Below are positions 18,433-26,966 of a stretch of 64,000 nucleotides of DNA, piece by piece. The first letter of the stretch is position 1. Every line of letters begins with the position of its first letter. A model generated the notes under the pieces. That model had not been told where the DNA came from. It ran no database searches and saw only the letters and a list, made by a program, of their open reading frames with translations. A program made the translations under genes and the position numbers. Source of the stretch: Ralstonia thomasii (GTDB taxonomy: Bacteria > Pseudomonadota > Gammaproteobacteria > Burkholderiales > Burkholderiaceae). Where the stretch lies: the NCBI RefSeq assembly GCF_958405895.1, contig NZ_CATZAR010000004.1; one strand, given 5' to 3'.

Positions 18433-19071
18433 ATGATCGTCGCACTGCTCAACCAGAAAGGCGGCGTCGGCAAGACCACGCTCGCCACGCACATCGCCGG
18501 CGAGTTGGCGATGCGCGTCCAGCACGTCGTCCTGCTGGACGCTGACCCGCAGGGCTCATCGCTGGACTGGACGCAGCGCAGAAGCCAGCAAGGCTTGCCA
18601 CGGCTGTTCAGCGCCGTGGGCCTCGCACGCGAAACGCTGCACCAAGAGGCGCCGGAACTCGCCAGGCGGGCCGATCACGTCGTCATCGACGGCCCGCCGC
18701 GCATCGCCGCCTTGGCGCGCTCCGCGCTGCTGGCGGCCGAGCGCGTGCTGATCCCGGTGCAGCCCAGCCCCTACGACTTGTGGGCCAGCGCTGAGATGGT
18801 GGCGCTGATCCGCGAGGCGCAGGTATTTCGGCCTGCGCTGCGCGCGGCCTTCGTCATCAATCGGCGCGTCAGTACCACCGTGATCGGGCGCGAAGCACGC
18901 CAGGCACTCGCCGACCAGCCGCTTCCTGCGCTGCGCGCGGAAGTGCATCAGCGCATCGTGTTCGCCGATAGCGTGGCCGCTGGCCGGCTTGCACGCGAGA
19001 CGGCACCCGACAGCGCCGCCGCACGCGAAATCACTGCGCTGGTGGACGAATTGCTGCGGTGGCCGACATGA
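18433..19071 (+). CDS. parA: ParA-family partition ATPase
   Basis: 212 residues. Deviant Walker A NQKGGVGKTT at 7-16 with the signature Lys9, HVVLLDADPQGSSLDW as motif 2, and VVIDGPPR as the Walker B-type segment. It lacks an N-terminal HTH, so it is a short ParA/MinD-like type that needs a separate DNA-binding partner. The start at MIVALLNQ fits the family; the longer frame begins 69 bases earlier. The stop overlaps the next small gene by ATGA, and that gene is the likely partner. Confidence 0.94.
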   Translation: MIVALLNQKGGVGKTTLATHIAGELAMRVQHVVLLDADPQGSSLDWTQRRSQQGLPRLFSAVGLARETLHQEAPELARRADHVVIDGPPRIAALARSALLAAERVLIPVQPSPYDLWASAEMVALIREAQVFRPALRAAFVINRRVSTTVIGREARQALADQPLPALRAEVHQRIVFADSVAAGRLARETAPDSAAAREITALVDELLRWPT

Positions 19072-19352
19072 CCGCGAAGCCGCCATCGAACAGCAAGCGC
19101 ACGGCAAAGCGCGTCGGCATCGGCGCGCGTCCGCCCGCGAATCCGCACGCCGAGGCGTGGATTCGCCAGGGCGACGCCGATGCGCTGGGCAAGGGCGACC
19201 TCTACACCGCCCGTCTGACTCTCGACATCACGCCCGCGATGCGGGCACGCATCAAGGTGTCGGCCTTCACGCAAGGCGTGACCGTGGCCGACCTGCTGCG
19301 TGGCCTGTTGGAGCGGGAGTTTCCAGAGCACCGCAGGGAGAACGCACCATGA
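19068..19352 (+). CDS. Small ParA-linked protein, probable partition partner
   Basis: 94 residues. Basic N-terminus (KRTAKRVGIGARPP) and a C-terminal segment YTARLTLDITPAMRARIKVS-AFTQGVTVADLLRGLLE that resembles a ribbon-helix-helix DNA-binding fold. Overlaps parA by ATGA (an in-frame GTG at 19059 is an alternative start) and overlaps the DUF2840 gene the same way. Position and fold suggest it is the small centromere-binding partner of ParA; not demonstrated. Confidence 0.8.
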   Translation: MTAKPPSNSKRTAKRVGIGARPPANPHAEAWIRQGDADALGKGDLYTARLTLDITPAMRARIKVSAFTQGVTVADLLRGLLEREFPEHRRENAP

Positions 19353-19873
19353 CTGCATCCGCTTCGCCTGCCGCTGGCGCGGCTACGGCTGCACTTGCCG
19401 GCCAGCCTGCCAGCGCGCCGCTGACGCGCGTGGCGCTGGCCTACATCGAACCACGCTTCAAGCTCTACCTGCGCTTCGGCGAACCTGCGCGCACGCACCA
19501 GCTCGACCGCTGGCGCCGTTGCGCGGTGTTCCTGCCGGGCGCCATGTTGTGCCGTATCCGCTGGCAGGCCAACGACTACGGCACTGTGCGTTGGCAGCTC
19601 ATGGTGATGCAGGCTTGCACGCCGCTGGATGCAGCGCAGCGCATCCCCGGCGTGCAGCCGGGGGCGCGCTTGCTGCTCCACGCCGAAGGGGAGAACCAGG
19701 TGCGCGCGGTGCTGGAGTGCATCGACGCCATCGAGGCGCTGGGCATCGCGCCCGCCGCTGTCTCGCCCGCGTACTGGCGCACGCTCGCCAACCGGCTCGC
19801 TGCACGCCTGCCGCTGCCCGAATACACCGCCGAGCGGCACGCTGCCTGGCTAACCGGGAGGACGCTGCCATGA
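19349..19873 (+). CDS. DUF2840 domain protein
   Basis: 174 residues with the DUF2840 core: LTRVALAYIEPRFKLYLRFG, RCAVFLPGAMLCRIRW and NDYGTVRWQLMVMQA. The family is confined to conjugative elements, always near traF and the relaxase; function unknown. Overlaps its neighbours on both sides by ATGA, placing it in a parA-to-relaxase operon. Confidence 0.9.
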   Translation: MTASASPAAGAATAALAGQPASAPLTRVALAYIEPRFKLYLRFGEPARTHQLDRWRRCAVFLPGAMLCRIRWQANDYGTVRWQLMVMQACTPLDAAQRIPGVQPGARLLLHAEGENQVRAVLECIDAIEALGIAPAAVSPAYWRTLANRLAARLPLPEYTAERHAAWLTGRTLP

Positions 19874-20469
19874 CGCTTCCATCCGCCGTTGCCAGCGCAA
19901 CCGGCATCCCGCCGCATCCTCGCTCGCGCCTGCGCGCTCGCCTCGTGTTGGCGGGCCTGTCCGCCTGCGGCCTCGCTGCGCTCGCCTGGGCGTCCTTCGT
20001 GCATCCGCTGCCGCGCCTGATCTACAACCCGTCCGACAGCGTGGCGGTCGGCTGGTATCGCGTCGATCCGCAAGGCCACGGCACCGACTCGCCGCCACGT
20101 CCCTTGTCCGTGGGCAGCATCGTCCTGACCACGCTGCCGCCAGACGCCGCCGCGCTGGCCGCGCAGCGCGGCTACCTGCCGGCGCGCGTGCCGCTGCTCA
20201 AGCGCGTGGGCGCCGTCGCGCCGCAGGAGGTGTGCAGCACTGGCCGCGTCGTCCGCATCGACGGCGTGCCTTCGGCCGCCGTGCTGCCTGCCGACCGCTG
20301 GGGCCGGCCGCTGCCATCCTGGCAGCAATGCCGCCGCCTCGAATCCGGCGAACTGTTCCTCTTGAGTGTGACCAACCCGGCGTCGTTCGACAGCCGGTAT
20401 TTCGGGCCGGTCAGCGCATCCGCCGTGATCGGGGTCGCGCATCCAGTCTGGCTGGAATCCCGCCCATGA
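19870..20469 (+). CDS. traF: Conjugal transfer peptidase TraF (S26 family)
   Basis: 199 residues. One membrane segment (about 22-45: LVLAGLSACGLAALAWASFV) anchors a periplasmic signal-peptidase-like domain. The nucleophile Ser is in NPSDSVAVGWYR and the general-base Lys in VPLLKRVGA. In RP4, TraF cyclises the TrbC pilin, and trbC is present in this ICE. Overlaps upstream DUF2840 and the downstream small frame by ATGA. Confidence 0.92.
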   Translation: MTLPSAVASATGIPPHPRSRLRARLVLAGLSACGLAALAWASFVHPLPRLIYNPSDSVAVGWYRVDPQGHGTDSPPRPLSVGSIVLTTLPPDAAALAAQRGYLPARVPLLKRVGAVAPQEVCSTGRVVRIDGVPSAAVLPADRWGRPLPSWQQCRRLESGELFLLSVTNPASFDSRYFGPVSASAVIGVAHPVWLESRP

Positions 20470-20921
20470 TGGCCGCCGACTCGCTGCACGTTGCCGTGCA
20501 TCTTGTCGTGCCATCGGGCGTGTCGCTCTGCTGGCCGTCGCCGTGTCGTCGCGCGTGCAGTGCGGGTGCATTCGCACCGCACTTCGCGCTGCCTTCGGCG
20601 CAGCCGTCCAACGTGCAGGCGTCTTGCCTCGAACGCGCCCGGCCTATGGCCGTCGCCGCGTTCGCCGGCGCGCTGGCTGCTCGCGCAGCAGCACCGCCGG
20701 GCCGCCGCTGCCCGGAGCGCCAGCGAGGGGCAAAGGCGGAAGGCAAGACAAAAGGACGCGGCACGGGGCCGCGTCGAAAGCCTGTCTGCACGTGGGGGTG
20801 GCGCGGCACGGAGCGGCTTCGCCGCCGTGCCGCGTGGGGCGCGAGGCCCGCGCCGATGCAGGCGTGCCCGCGTGCTTCGCACGCCCGGACACGCCAGAGC
20901 TTGCAGGGAGCGCAGCCATGA
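20466..20921 (+). CDS. Uncertain 151-residue frame between traF and the relaxase
   Basis: The frame overlaps traF by ATGA at its start and the relaxase by ATGA at its end, exactly the pattern of real genes in this operon. However, the protein is very rich in Cys, Arg, Ala and Pro, has no recognisable motif, and the DNA holds a strong hairpin (20802-20834). It may be a real linker gene, or non-coding DNA carrying the transfer origin that happens to stay open. Confidence 0.35.
   Translation: MMAADSLHVAVHLVVPSGVSLCWPSPCRRACSAGAFAPHFALPSAQPSNVQASCLERARPMAVAAFAGALAARAAAPPGRRCPERQRGAKAEGKTKGRGTGPRRKPVCTWGWRGTERLRRRAAWGARPAPMQACPRASHARTRQSLQGAQP
20802..20834. other. Strong hairpin before the relaxase gene, oriT candidate
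   Basis: Arms CGCGGCACG (20802-20810) and CGTGCCGCG (20826-20834) pair perfectly. A two-base bulge separates them from an inner GCGGC/GCCGC stem with a TTC loop. It lies about 85 bp upstream of rlxS, where origins of transfer are often found. There is no T-tract, so it is not an obvious terminator. Confidence 0.5.
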
Positions 20922-22912
20922 CCGACCGCCGCGATGACGATTTCCGCATCCGACCCAGTGCCCCGAAGAACCGGGGCCAGGGCTTCGTCTCCAGGGTGCT
21001 CAAGCAGGCAGGCAAGGCCAGCAGTGGCAAGTCGTCGATGCGCCGTCCCGCAGCCGGCGGCAGCAGCGCACGCGCTGGCCAGCGGCCCGGCTCTCGACTA
21101 GGGCGCGGGCATACGGCGGCACGCTTCGCAGGCGCGAAGCTCACGCCTATGTCGCGGCGCGTGACCATCAAGACGTTGCTGGTCAACCAGCAACGGGCCA
21201 GCCCGCAATCACTCGCCAAGCACCTGCGCTACATCGAGCGCGACGGCGTGGGCCGCGATGGCGAGCCGGGCCAAGCCTACGGGCCGCTGACCGATGCCGC
21301 CGACCTCGACGCCTTCAAGGAACGCTGCGCCGACGATCGGCACCATTTCCGCTTCATCCTCTCGCCGGAGGACGGCGCGGAGCTGGAAGACCTGCGCACC
21401 TACACGCGGCACCTGATGGGCCGCATGGAAGCCGACCTGGGCACGGGCCTCGATTGGGTAGCCGTCAACCACTGGAACACCGACAACCCGCATACGCACA
21501 TCGTCGTGCGCGGGCGCGACGACACCGGCAAAGACCTCATCATCGCGGGCGACTACATCGCCGACGGGTTCCGCCATCGTGCCGCCGAACTGGCGACCGA
21601 ACGGCTGGGGCCGCGCACCGAACTGGAGATCCAGCAGACCTTGCGACGCGAGGTGGATCAGGAGCGGTGGACGAGCCTGGATCGCACCTTGAAGCGCGAG
21701 GCCGGCGATGATGGCCTGGTGCATGTCGAACGGCTCAATGAACCCCGACTGCAACGCCAGCGCTTGCTGCTGATCGGCCGCCTGCAACGCTTGCAGCTCC
21801 TGGGCCTGGCTGACGAGATGCAGCCGGGCACCTGGGCTGTCCATGCCGATGCCGAAAAGACCCTGCGCGCCCTGGGCGAGCGTGGCGACATCATCCGCAC
21901 CATGCAGCGGGCCATGCGCGGCGAGCCGCGCGAGCTGGCGGTGTTCGAGCCGGGCCAAGATGCTGATGGAGGTGGCCGAACCATTCTCGGCCGCGTGGCA
22001 GCGAAGGGGCTGGCCGACGAGCTGCGCGACCGGGGCTATCTGGTCATCGACGGCGTGGACGGCAAGGCCCACTACGTCGCGCTCAACGCACACGATGAAC
22101 TGGCGAACTATCCGGCCGGCGCCGTAGTGGAGGTGAAGGGATCGGCCGACGTGCGCGCAGCCGACAAGAACATCACCGCACTGGCGAGCGGCGGCCTATA
22201 CCGCACCGACCATCACCTGGCCGTCGCGCAGGGTCAGGCCGTGCCGGGCCGTGATCCGCAGGAAGTCGTCGCGGCCCACATCCGCCGACTCGAAGCCCTG
22301 CGCCGCGCCGGCATCGTGGAGCGCGTGGCCGAAGGGCTATGGAAGGTGCCGGACGATCTGCCCGAGCGTGGCCATCAGTACGACGCGCAGCGCCTGGGCG
22401 GCGTGGCCGTGGAACTGAAATCGCACCTGCCCATCGAGCGGCAGGCCCGCGTCATCGGGGCTACCTGGCTCGACCAGCAACTGATCGGCGGCGGCTCGGG
22501 CCTGGGCGACCTCGGCTTTGGCGGCGAGGCCAAGCAGGCGATGCAGCAGCGCGCCGACTTCCTGGCCGAACAGGGACTGGCCGAGCGGCGCGGGCAGCGC
22601 GTGATCCTCGCCCGAAACCTGCTGGGCACGCTGCGCAGCCGCGAGCTGGCGCAGGCCGCCAAGGACATCGCCGCCGAAACCGGCCTGGAGCACCGCCCGG
22701 TGGCCGACGGCCAGCGCGTGGCCGGCATCTACCGCCGCAGCCTCATGCTCGCCAGCGGTCGGTATGCGATGCTGGACGACGGCATGGGCTTCAGCCTGGT
22801 ACCGTGGAGGCCAGTGATCGAGCAGCGGTTGGGGCAGCCGCTTGCGGCGACAGTGCGTGGCGGAACGACCTCATGGGAAATCGGGCGTCGGCTTGGGGTT
22901 TCTTTGGGCTAG
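20918..22912 (+). CDS. rlxS: Relaxase RlxS (VirD2-like, DUF3363)
   Basis: 664 residues. A basic N-terminal tail (1-75) is followed by the relaxase domain (about 78-230) with QQRASPQSLAKHLRYIERDG, HFRFILSPEDG and the metal-binding HxH of NPHTHIVVRG (H192, H194). The C-terminal DUF3363 region follows. It nicks the element at oriT and pilots the strand to the TraG coupling protein. Start chosen at MTDRRDDDF; the open frame extends 375 bases upstream but that part lacks relaxase-like sequence. It ends the backbone operon; the metal cargo begins immediately after, with cadR convergent and abutting. Confidence 0.93.
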   Translation: MTDRRDDDFRIRPSAPKNRGQGFVSRVLKQAGKASSGKSSMRRPAAGGSSARAGQRPGSRLGRGHTAARFAGAKLTPMSRRVTIKTLLVNQQRASPQSLAKHLRYIERDGVGRDGEPGQAYGPLTDAADLDAFKERCADDRHHFRFILSPEDGAELEDLRTYTRHLMGRMEADLGTGLDWVAVNHWNTDNPHTHIVVRGRDDTGKDLIIAGDYIADGFRHRAAELATERLGPRTELEIQQTLRREVDQERWTSLDRTLKREAGDDGLVHVERLNEPRLQRQRLLLIGRLQRLQLLGLADEMQPGTWAVHADAEKTLRALGERGDIIRTMQRAMRGEPRELAVFEPGQDADGGGRTILGRVAAKGLADELRDRGYLVIDGVDGKAHYVALNAHDELANYPAGAVVEVKGSADVRAADKNITALASGGLYRTDHHLAVAQGQAVPGRDPQEVVAAHIRRLEALRRAGIVERVAEGLWKVPDDLPERGHQYDAQRLGGVAVELKSHLPIERQARVIGATWLDQQLIGGGSGLGDLGFGGEAKQAMQQRADFLAEQGLAERRGQRVILARNLLGTLRSRELAQAAKDIAAETGLEHRPVADGQRVAGIYRRSLMLASGRYAMLDDGMGFSLVPWRPVIEQRLGQPLAATVRGGTTSWEIGRRLGVSLG

Positions 22913-23368
22913 TCACTTGAGGCTATGTGCCCCATGAACATGGCCCCTGCGCGTCGCCGGTTCGTGCAGATGGCGCGATGCTGAGGACAGCTCGGTCAAG
23001 ATGCCGCACTGGCTGGCCTGCTGGGATTCACGGCAGCGTTCCCGCAAGGTCTTGAGCTGTCGTTCCAACGCTTTCAATTCCTTGATGCGGGTAGCCACAT
23101 GGTCGATGTGCTCGTCGAGCAGGTCGTTCACCTGGGCGCAGTTCTCGTGCGGTGCATCCTTGAAGCGCAACAGAACCCGGATTTCATCCAGCGTCATGTC
23201 CAACCCCCGGCAGTGCCGGATGAAGGACAGCCGGTCAACGTGTTCTTCTGCGTACATGCGGTAGTTGCCATCCGTACGGGCCGTTTCGGGTAGCAAGCCT
23301 TCACGCTCGTAGTACCGGATCGTCTCTACCTGGGTATGTGCGGCCTTAGCCAGTTCGCCGATTTTCAT
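22913..23368 (-). CDS. cadR: MerR-family Cd/Pb-responsive regulator (CadR/PbrR-like)
   Basis: 151 residues. N-terminal MerR HTH (MKIGELAKAAHTQVETIRYY), long dimerisation helix, and the metal-site cysteines C77 (HENCAQV), C112 (RERCRES) and C121 (SQCGIL) typical of CadR/PbrR. The tail is His-rich (RGHVHGAHS), also seen in CadR. It is divergent from cadA, with the MerR-type promoter between them. The start at MKIGEL is standard; an in-frame ATG 42 bases upstream exists. Its stop abuts the relaxase stop with no gap. Confidence 0.93.
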   Translation of the reverse strand: MKIGELAKAAHTQVETIRYYEREGLLPETARTDGNYRMYAEEHVDRLSFIRHCRGLDMTLDEIRVLLRFKDAPHENCAQVNDLLDEHIDHVATRIKELKALERQLKTLRERCRESQQASQCGILTELSSASRHLHEPATRRGHVHGAHSLK

Positions 23369-23419
23369 GAGTTCATCTTCAGCGGTCGCGGGTTTTTCTC
23401 CAAGGCTCATTGTAGGCGC

Positions 23420-23450
23420 TTGACTCTGTAGTGGGTACAGGGTTTCCAAT
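23420..23450 (+). promoter_or_regulatory. MerR-type promoter of cadA
   Basis: -35 TTGACT (23420-23425) and a -10-like TCCAAT (23445-23450) are separated by 19 bp, the over-long spacing that MerR proteins correct by DNA distortion. An imperfect dyad at 23423-23443 (ACTCTGTAG and GTACAGGGT arms) fits CadR/PbrR operators. Confidence 0.8.
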
Positions 23451-23471
23451 CTGACTGAAAAGGAGAATTTC

Positions 23472-25910
23472 ATGAACTCTGCCCACCAACGCCAACACGC
23501 CGACGCTGCCTGCTGCGGGAGTGGCTGTGCAACAGTGCCTGTGGCGCCCGAGCCAACAGCGTCTGATGCAACGACTATTGGGCCGCAACGCTTTCGCATA
23601 GAAAACATGGACTGTGCCTCAGAGGAGTCGGAAATCCGCCGGGCGCTGGAAGGCATGGCGGGGATTCGCAGCCTGCGATTCAACCTGGGGGATCGAGAGC
23701 TTGCCATTGCCGCCGATGACCACGCGCTGCCCGAGGCCCTAGAAGCGATCCGCAAAGCGGGTTTCAAGCCAGAACCCCTCGGCGCGAAGAATGTCCAGCG
23801 CTTCCGCATTGCGAATATGGACTGTGCCTCGGAGGAGTCGGAAATCCGCCGGGCGTTGGACGGCATGGCGGGAATTCGTAGCCTGCAATTCAATCTGGGC
23901 GAACGCGAGTTGGCCATTGCCGCCGATGATCCTGTCTTGCAGCAGGCGCTAGACGCAATCCGCAAGGCAGGCTTCAAGCCGGAACCTCTTGGCGACACAG
24001 GCTCGTCGGCTGCTGCGGTTGCCTCGCCAACGGGCTTCTGGACGACATGGGGCAAGTCGCTGGGCGCCCTGGGGTTGGCTGTGGCGGCCGAGGGCTTGGC
24101 ATTCGCCTTTCCAGACAGCGTACCTGTCAAGGCGCTGGGAATGGCGCTGGCCGCGGCGGCCATCGCGCTGTCGGGTTTCTCGGTTTACGGCAAGGGGCTG
24201 GCTGCACTGCGGCAGGGCCGCTTGAACATCAATGCCCTGATGACCGTGGCCGTGACCGGCGCTTTCCTGATCGGCCAGTGGCCCGAAGCGGCGATGGTGA
24301 TGGCCCTATATGCGATTGCGGAAGCCATCGAGGCCCGCGCCGTGGATCGGGCGCGCGGCGCCATCAAGAGCCTGCTGGCGCTCGCGCCGGAGCAAGCTGA
24401 AGTGCGTCAAGACGATGGCAATTGGGTGCGCATGGGAGTCAAGGAAGTCACTGTGGGCATGACCGTGCGTATTCGCCCTGGCGAGCGCGTTCCGCTGGAT
24501 GGCATCGTGAGCCTAGGTCAGAGCGCTATTGACCAGTCCCCCGTGACCGGCGAAAGCTTGCCGGTGGACAAGAGCCCCGGCGATGAAGTCTTCGCCGGCA
24601 CCATCAATCAGGCTGCGGCGTTGGAAATCCGTGTCACGGCCCCCGCGTCCGACAGCACGCTGGCGCGCATCATCCACGCCGTTGAGCAGGCCCAGTCTTC
24701 CCGTGCGCCCACGCAGCGTTTCGTGGATCGCTTTGCCGCCGTCTACACGCCTGCGGTGTTCGTCCTGGCCGTTGCCGTTGCGTTGTTGGCGCCCTGGCTC
24801 ATGGGGCTGACCTGGATGCAGGCCGCCTACAAGGCCCTGGTGCTGCTGGTCATCGCCTGCCCTTGCGCCTTGGTGATTTCCACGCCCGTCACCGTCGTCA
24901 GCGGTTTGGCCGCTGGGGCGCGGCGAGGCATCCTGATCAAAGGTGGTGTGTACCTGGAAGAGGCGCGCAAGATCAAGGCCGTGGCGCTGGACAAGACCGG
25001 CACCATCACCGAAGGCAAGCCCAAGCTGGTGGCCTTCGAGCCCGTGGACACAGGACTCGGCCAACAAGCCCTGGAGGGGCTGGCCAAGAGCCTCGCAGCG
25101 CGGTCGGATCATCCAGTGTCCAAGGCCATCGCAGATGGCGTGTCGTCCGCCACGCAAGAAGTGGATGAGTTTCAGGCTGTTGCCGGGCGCGGCGTGCAGG
25201 GGGTGATCGACGGCCATACCTATGTGCTGGCTAACCACCGCTGGATTGAAGAGCGCGGGCAGTGTTCGGCTGACCTCGAAGCCCGCCTTGCAGTGCATGA
25301 GCAAGCTGGCCGCACCGTCACGTTGTTGGCCAGCAGCGAACGGGTCATGGCCATCTGTGCAGTAGCCGACACCATCAAATCCTCATCCGCGCAGGCCGTG
25401 GCCGACCTGAAGGCATTGGGCGTGACGCCGGTGATGTTGACGGGCGATAACCTGGCGACGGCGCAAACCGTCGGCACCCAGGCGGGCATCGCCGAGGTGC
25501 GTGGCAACCTGCTGCCCGAGGACAAGTTGCAGGCCATCGGCGAGCTTCAGCAGCGCATGGGCGTCACGGCGATGACCGGCGACGGCATCAACGACGCCCC
25601 CGCGCTGGCGAAGGCTGACATCGGCTTCGCTATGGGCGGCGCGGGCACCCACACCGCGATGGAGGCCGCCGACGTGGTGGTCATGAACGACGACCTACGC
25701 CGCCTGCCCGAAACGATCCGGCTGTCCAGGCGCACCCACGCCGTGCTATGGCAGAACATCGCGCTCGCGCTGGGCATCAAGCTAGTGTTCCTGCTGCTGG
25801 CGATCTTCGACGATGCCTCCATGTGGATGGCCGTGTTCGCCGACATGGGGGCGAGCTTGCTGGTGGTCTTCAACGGGCTGAGGCTGCTCAGGCAGCAGGC
25901 GGGTCAGTAA
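23472..25910 (+). CDS. cadA: P-type Cd2+/Zn2+/Pb2+-exporting ATPase with two HMA domains
   Basis: 812 residues. N-terminal Cys-rich stretch (ACCGSGCATV) then two tandem HMA domains (about 40-104 and 110-174), each with NMDCASEESEIRRAL. The membrane part has the ion-site CPC motif (463-465), followed by phosphorylation site D507 in DKTGT, SDHPVSKA and TGDGINDAPALAKADIGFAM. It pumps divalent soft metals to the periplasm. Regulated by divergent cadR. The two HMA copies are also similar in DNA, indicating an internal duplication. A His-rich zinc-ribbon gene starts 23 bp downstream. Confidence 0.95.
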   Translation: MNSAHQRQHADAACCGSGCATVPVAPEPTASDATTIGPQRFRIENMDCASEESEIRRALEGMAGIRSLRFNLGDRELAIAADDHALPEALEAIRKAGFKPEPLGAKNVQRFRIANMDCASEESEIRRALDGMAGIRSLQFNLGERELAIAADDPVLQQALDAIRKAGFKPEPLGDTGSSAAAVASPTGFWTTWGKSLGALGLAVAAEGLAFAFPDSVPVKALGMALAAAAIALSGFSVYGKGLAALRQGRLNINALMTVAVTGAFLIGQWPEAAMVMALYAIAEAIEARAVDRARGAIKSLLALAPEQAEVRQDDGNWVRMGVKEVTVGMTVRIRPGERVPLDGIVSLGQSAIDQSPVTGESLPVDKSPGDEVFAGTINQAAALEIRVTAPASDSTLARIIHAVEQAQSSRAPTQRFVDRFAAVYTPAVFVLAVAVALLAPWLMGLTWMQAAYKALVLLVIACPCALVISTPVTVVSGLAAGARRGILIKGGVYLEEARKIKAVALDKTGTITEGKPKLVAFEPVDTGLGQQALEGLAKSLAARSDHPVSKAIADGVSSATQEVDEFQAVAGRGVQGVIDGHTYVLANHRWIEERGQCSADLEARLAVHEQAGRTVTLLASSERVMAICAVADTIKSSSAQAVADLKALGVTPVMLTGDNLATAQTVGTQAGIAEVRGNLLPEDKLQAIGELQQRMGVTAMTGDGINDAPALAKADIGFAMGGAGTHTAMEAADVVVMNDDLRRLPETIRLSRRTHAVLWQNIALALGIKLVFLLLAIFDDASMWMAVFADMGASLLVVFNGLRLLRQQAGQ

Positions 25911-25932
25911 AACCGAATATGGAGTGTTGAAA

Positions 25933-26235
25933 ATGGGAATCCTGGATCGAATTTTTGGTGGGCATGGCGGCGGCCACGGCGGGGGGCATGGCGGCTCCCA
26001 CGGGCATGGCAGTAGCCATGGCCACGGTGGCCCCAGCAGTCACGACTGGGGGCGCAATCCGGCGCCTTCGGCCAGCGGCATCACTTGCCCGCAATGCAAA
26101 GCGATCAATCCGAACGGCGCTCGCTTTTGCGGCCAGTGCGGGACATCGCTGGTGCCAGCGTCGTGCACGAAGTGCAGTAGCGTCATTCCGATCGGCGCGA
26201 AATTCTGTGCTCAGTGCGGCAACGCGGTAACTTAA
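25933..26235 (+). CDS. His/Gly-rich double zinc-ribbon protein of unknown function
   Basis: 100 residues. Residues about 9-38 are almost only Gly, His and Ser (GGHGGGHGGGHGG, then SHGHGSSHGHGG). Two zinc-ribbon units follow: CPQCKAINPNGARFCGQCG and CTKCSSVIPIGAKFCAQCG. Start at MGILDRIFGG, with GGAG about 9 bases upstream; an in-frame GTG at 25924 is an alternative. No signal peptide or membrane segment. It lies 23 bp after cadA and 3 bp before the ZIP-like gene, so all three are probably one transcript. A cytoplasmic metal buffer or metallochaperone is a reasonable guess. Confidence 0.88.
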   Translation: MGILDRIFGGHGGGHGGGHGGSHGHGSSHGHGGPSSHDWGRNPAPSASGITCPQCKAINPNGARFCGQCGTSLVPASCTKCSSVIPIGAKFCAQCGNAVT

Positions 26236-26238
26236 GTC

Positions 26239-26931
26239 ATGGTGATCTCGGCCTGGATCTACACCTTGATCCCGGCAGCGGCCGCCATCATCGGAGCTGC
26301 GGTCGCGGTGAACGTGCGGCCGGGGCCAACACTGGTCAGCGCGATTCAGCATTTCGCCGCTGGCGTCGTGTTCGCGGCGGCGGCCGGCGAAATCTTGCCC
26401 GACATCATGCACCGGGCCTCGCCTTGGGCGACGATGATCGGCGGCGGAATCGGCGTCGCCACCATGCTGCTGGTGAAGCATCTGGAAGCGTTGGCGAAGG
26501 GGCCGGCCGGTCTCCTGACCGTGATCGGCATCGACATCCTGATTGATGGCTTGGTGCTTGGTATCGGGTTTGCGGCTGGCCCAAAGGTCGGCTTGCTTCT
26601 GACCATCGCCCTGACCATCGAGGTTCTGTTCCTGGGATTGACAGTGGCCACGGAACTCGGCGAGAGCGTTCGCTCCCGTGCCAGGGTCGTCTGGATCACG
26701 GCCGCGCTCGTGCTCTTGCTGCCGATCGGGGCCTTGCTTGGAGCGCCGGTGGCGCTGTTGCCCAACCCTCTTCTGACTGGCTTCTTCGCGTTTGGTCTGA
26801 TTGCGTTGCTCTACCTCGTGACCGAAGAACTGCTGATCGAAGCACACGAAACGCCAGATCGCCCCTGGGTGACGGCGATGTTCTTTGTCGGCTTTCTGGC
26901 GCTTCTCCTGCTGGAAGAAGTAATTGGCTAG
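26239..26931 (+). CDS. ZIP-like metal transporter membrane protein
   Basis: 230 residues with about 7-8 hydrophobic segments. Helix motifs HFAAGVVFAAAAGEILPDIM and DGLVLGIGFAAGPKVG resemble the ZIP family (H-x-x-x-G...E and D-G...G positions). The canonical ZIP HNxxD helix is replaced by DILIDG, so transport direction and substrate are uncertain. Sits 3 bp after the zinc-ribbon gene, in the cadA transcript, and convergent with the truncated kinase. Confidence 0.85.
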   Translation: MVISAWIYTLIPAAAAIIGAAVAVNVRPGPTLVSAIQHFAAGVVFAAAAGEILPDIMHRASPWATMIGGGIGVATMLLVKHLEALAKGPAGLLTVIGIDILIDGLVLGIGFAAGPKVGLLLTIALTIEVLFLGLTVATELGESVRSRARVVWITAALVLLLPIGALLGAPVALLPNPLLTGFFAFGLIALLYLVTEELLIEAHETPDRPWVTAMFFVGFLALLLLEEVIG

Positions 26932-26966
26932 TGGAGCCAGTCTGTTGGTGGTGCCCGATCCGTTGA

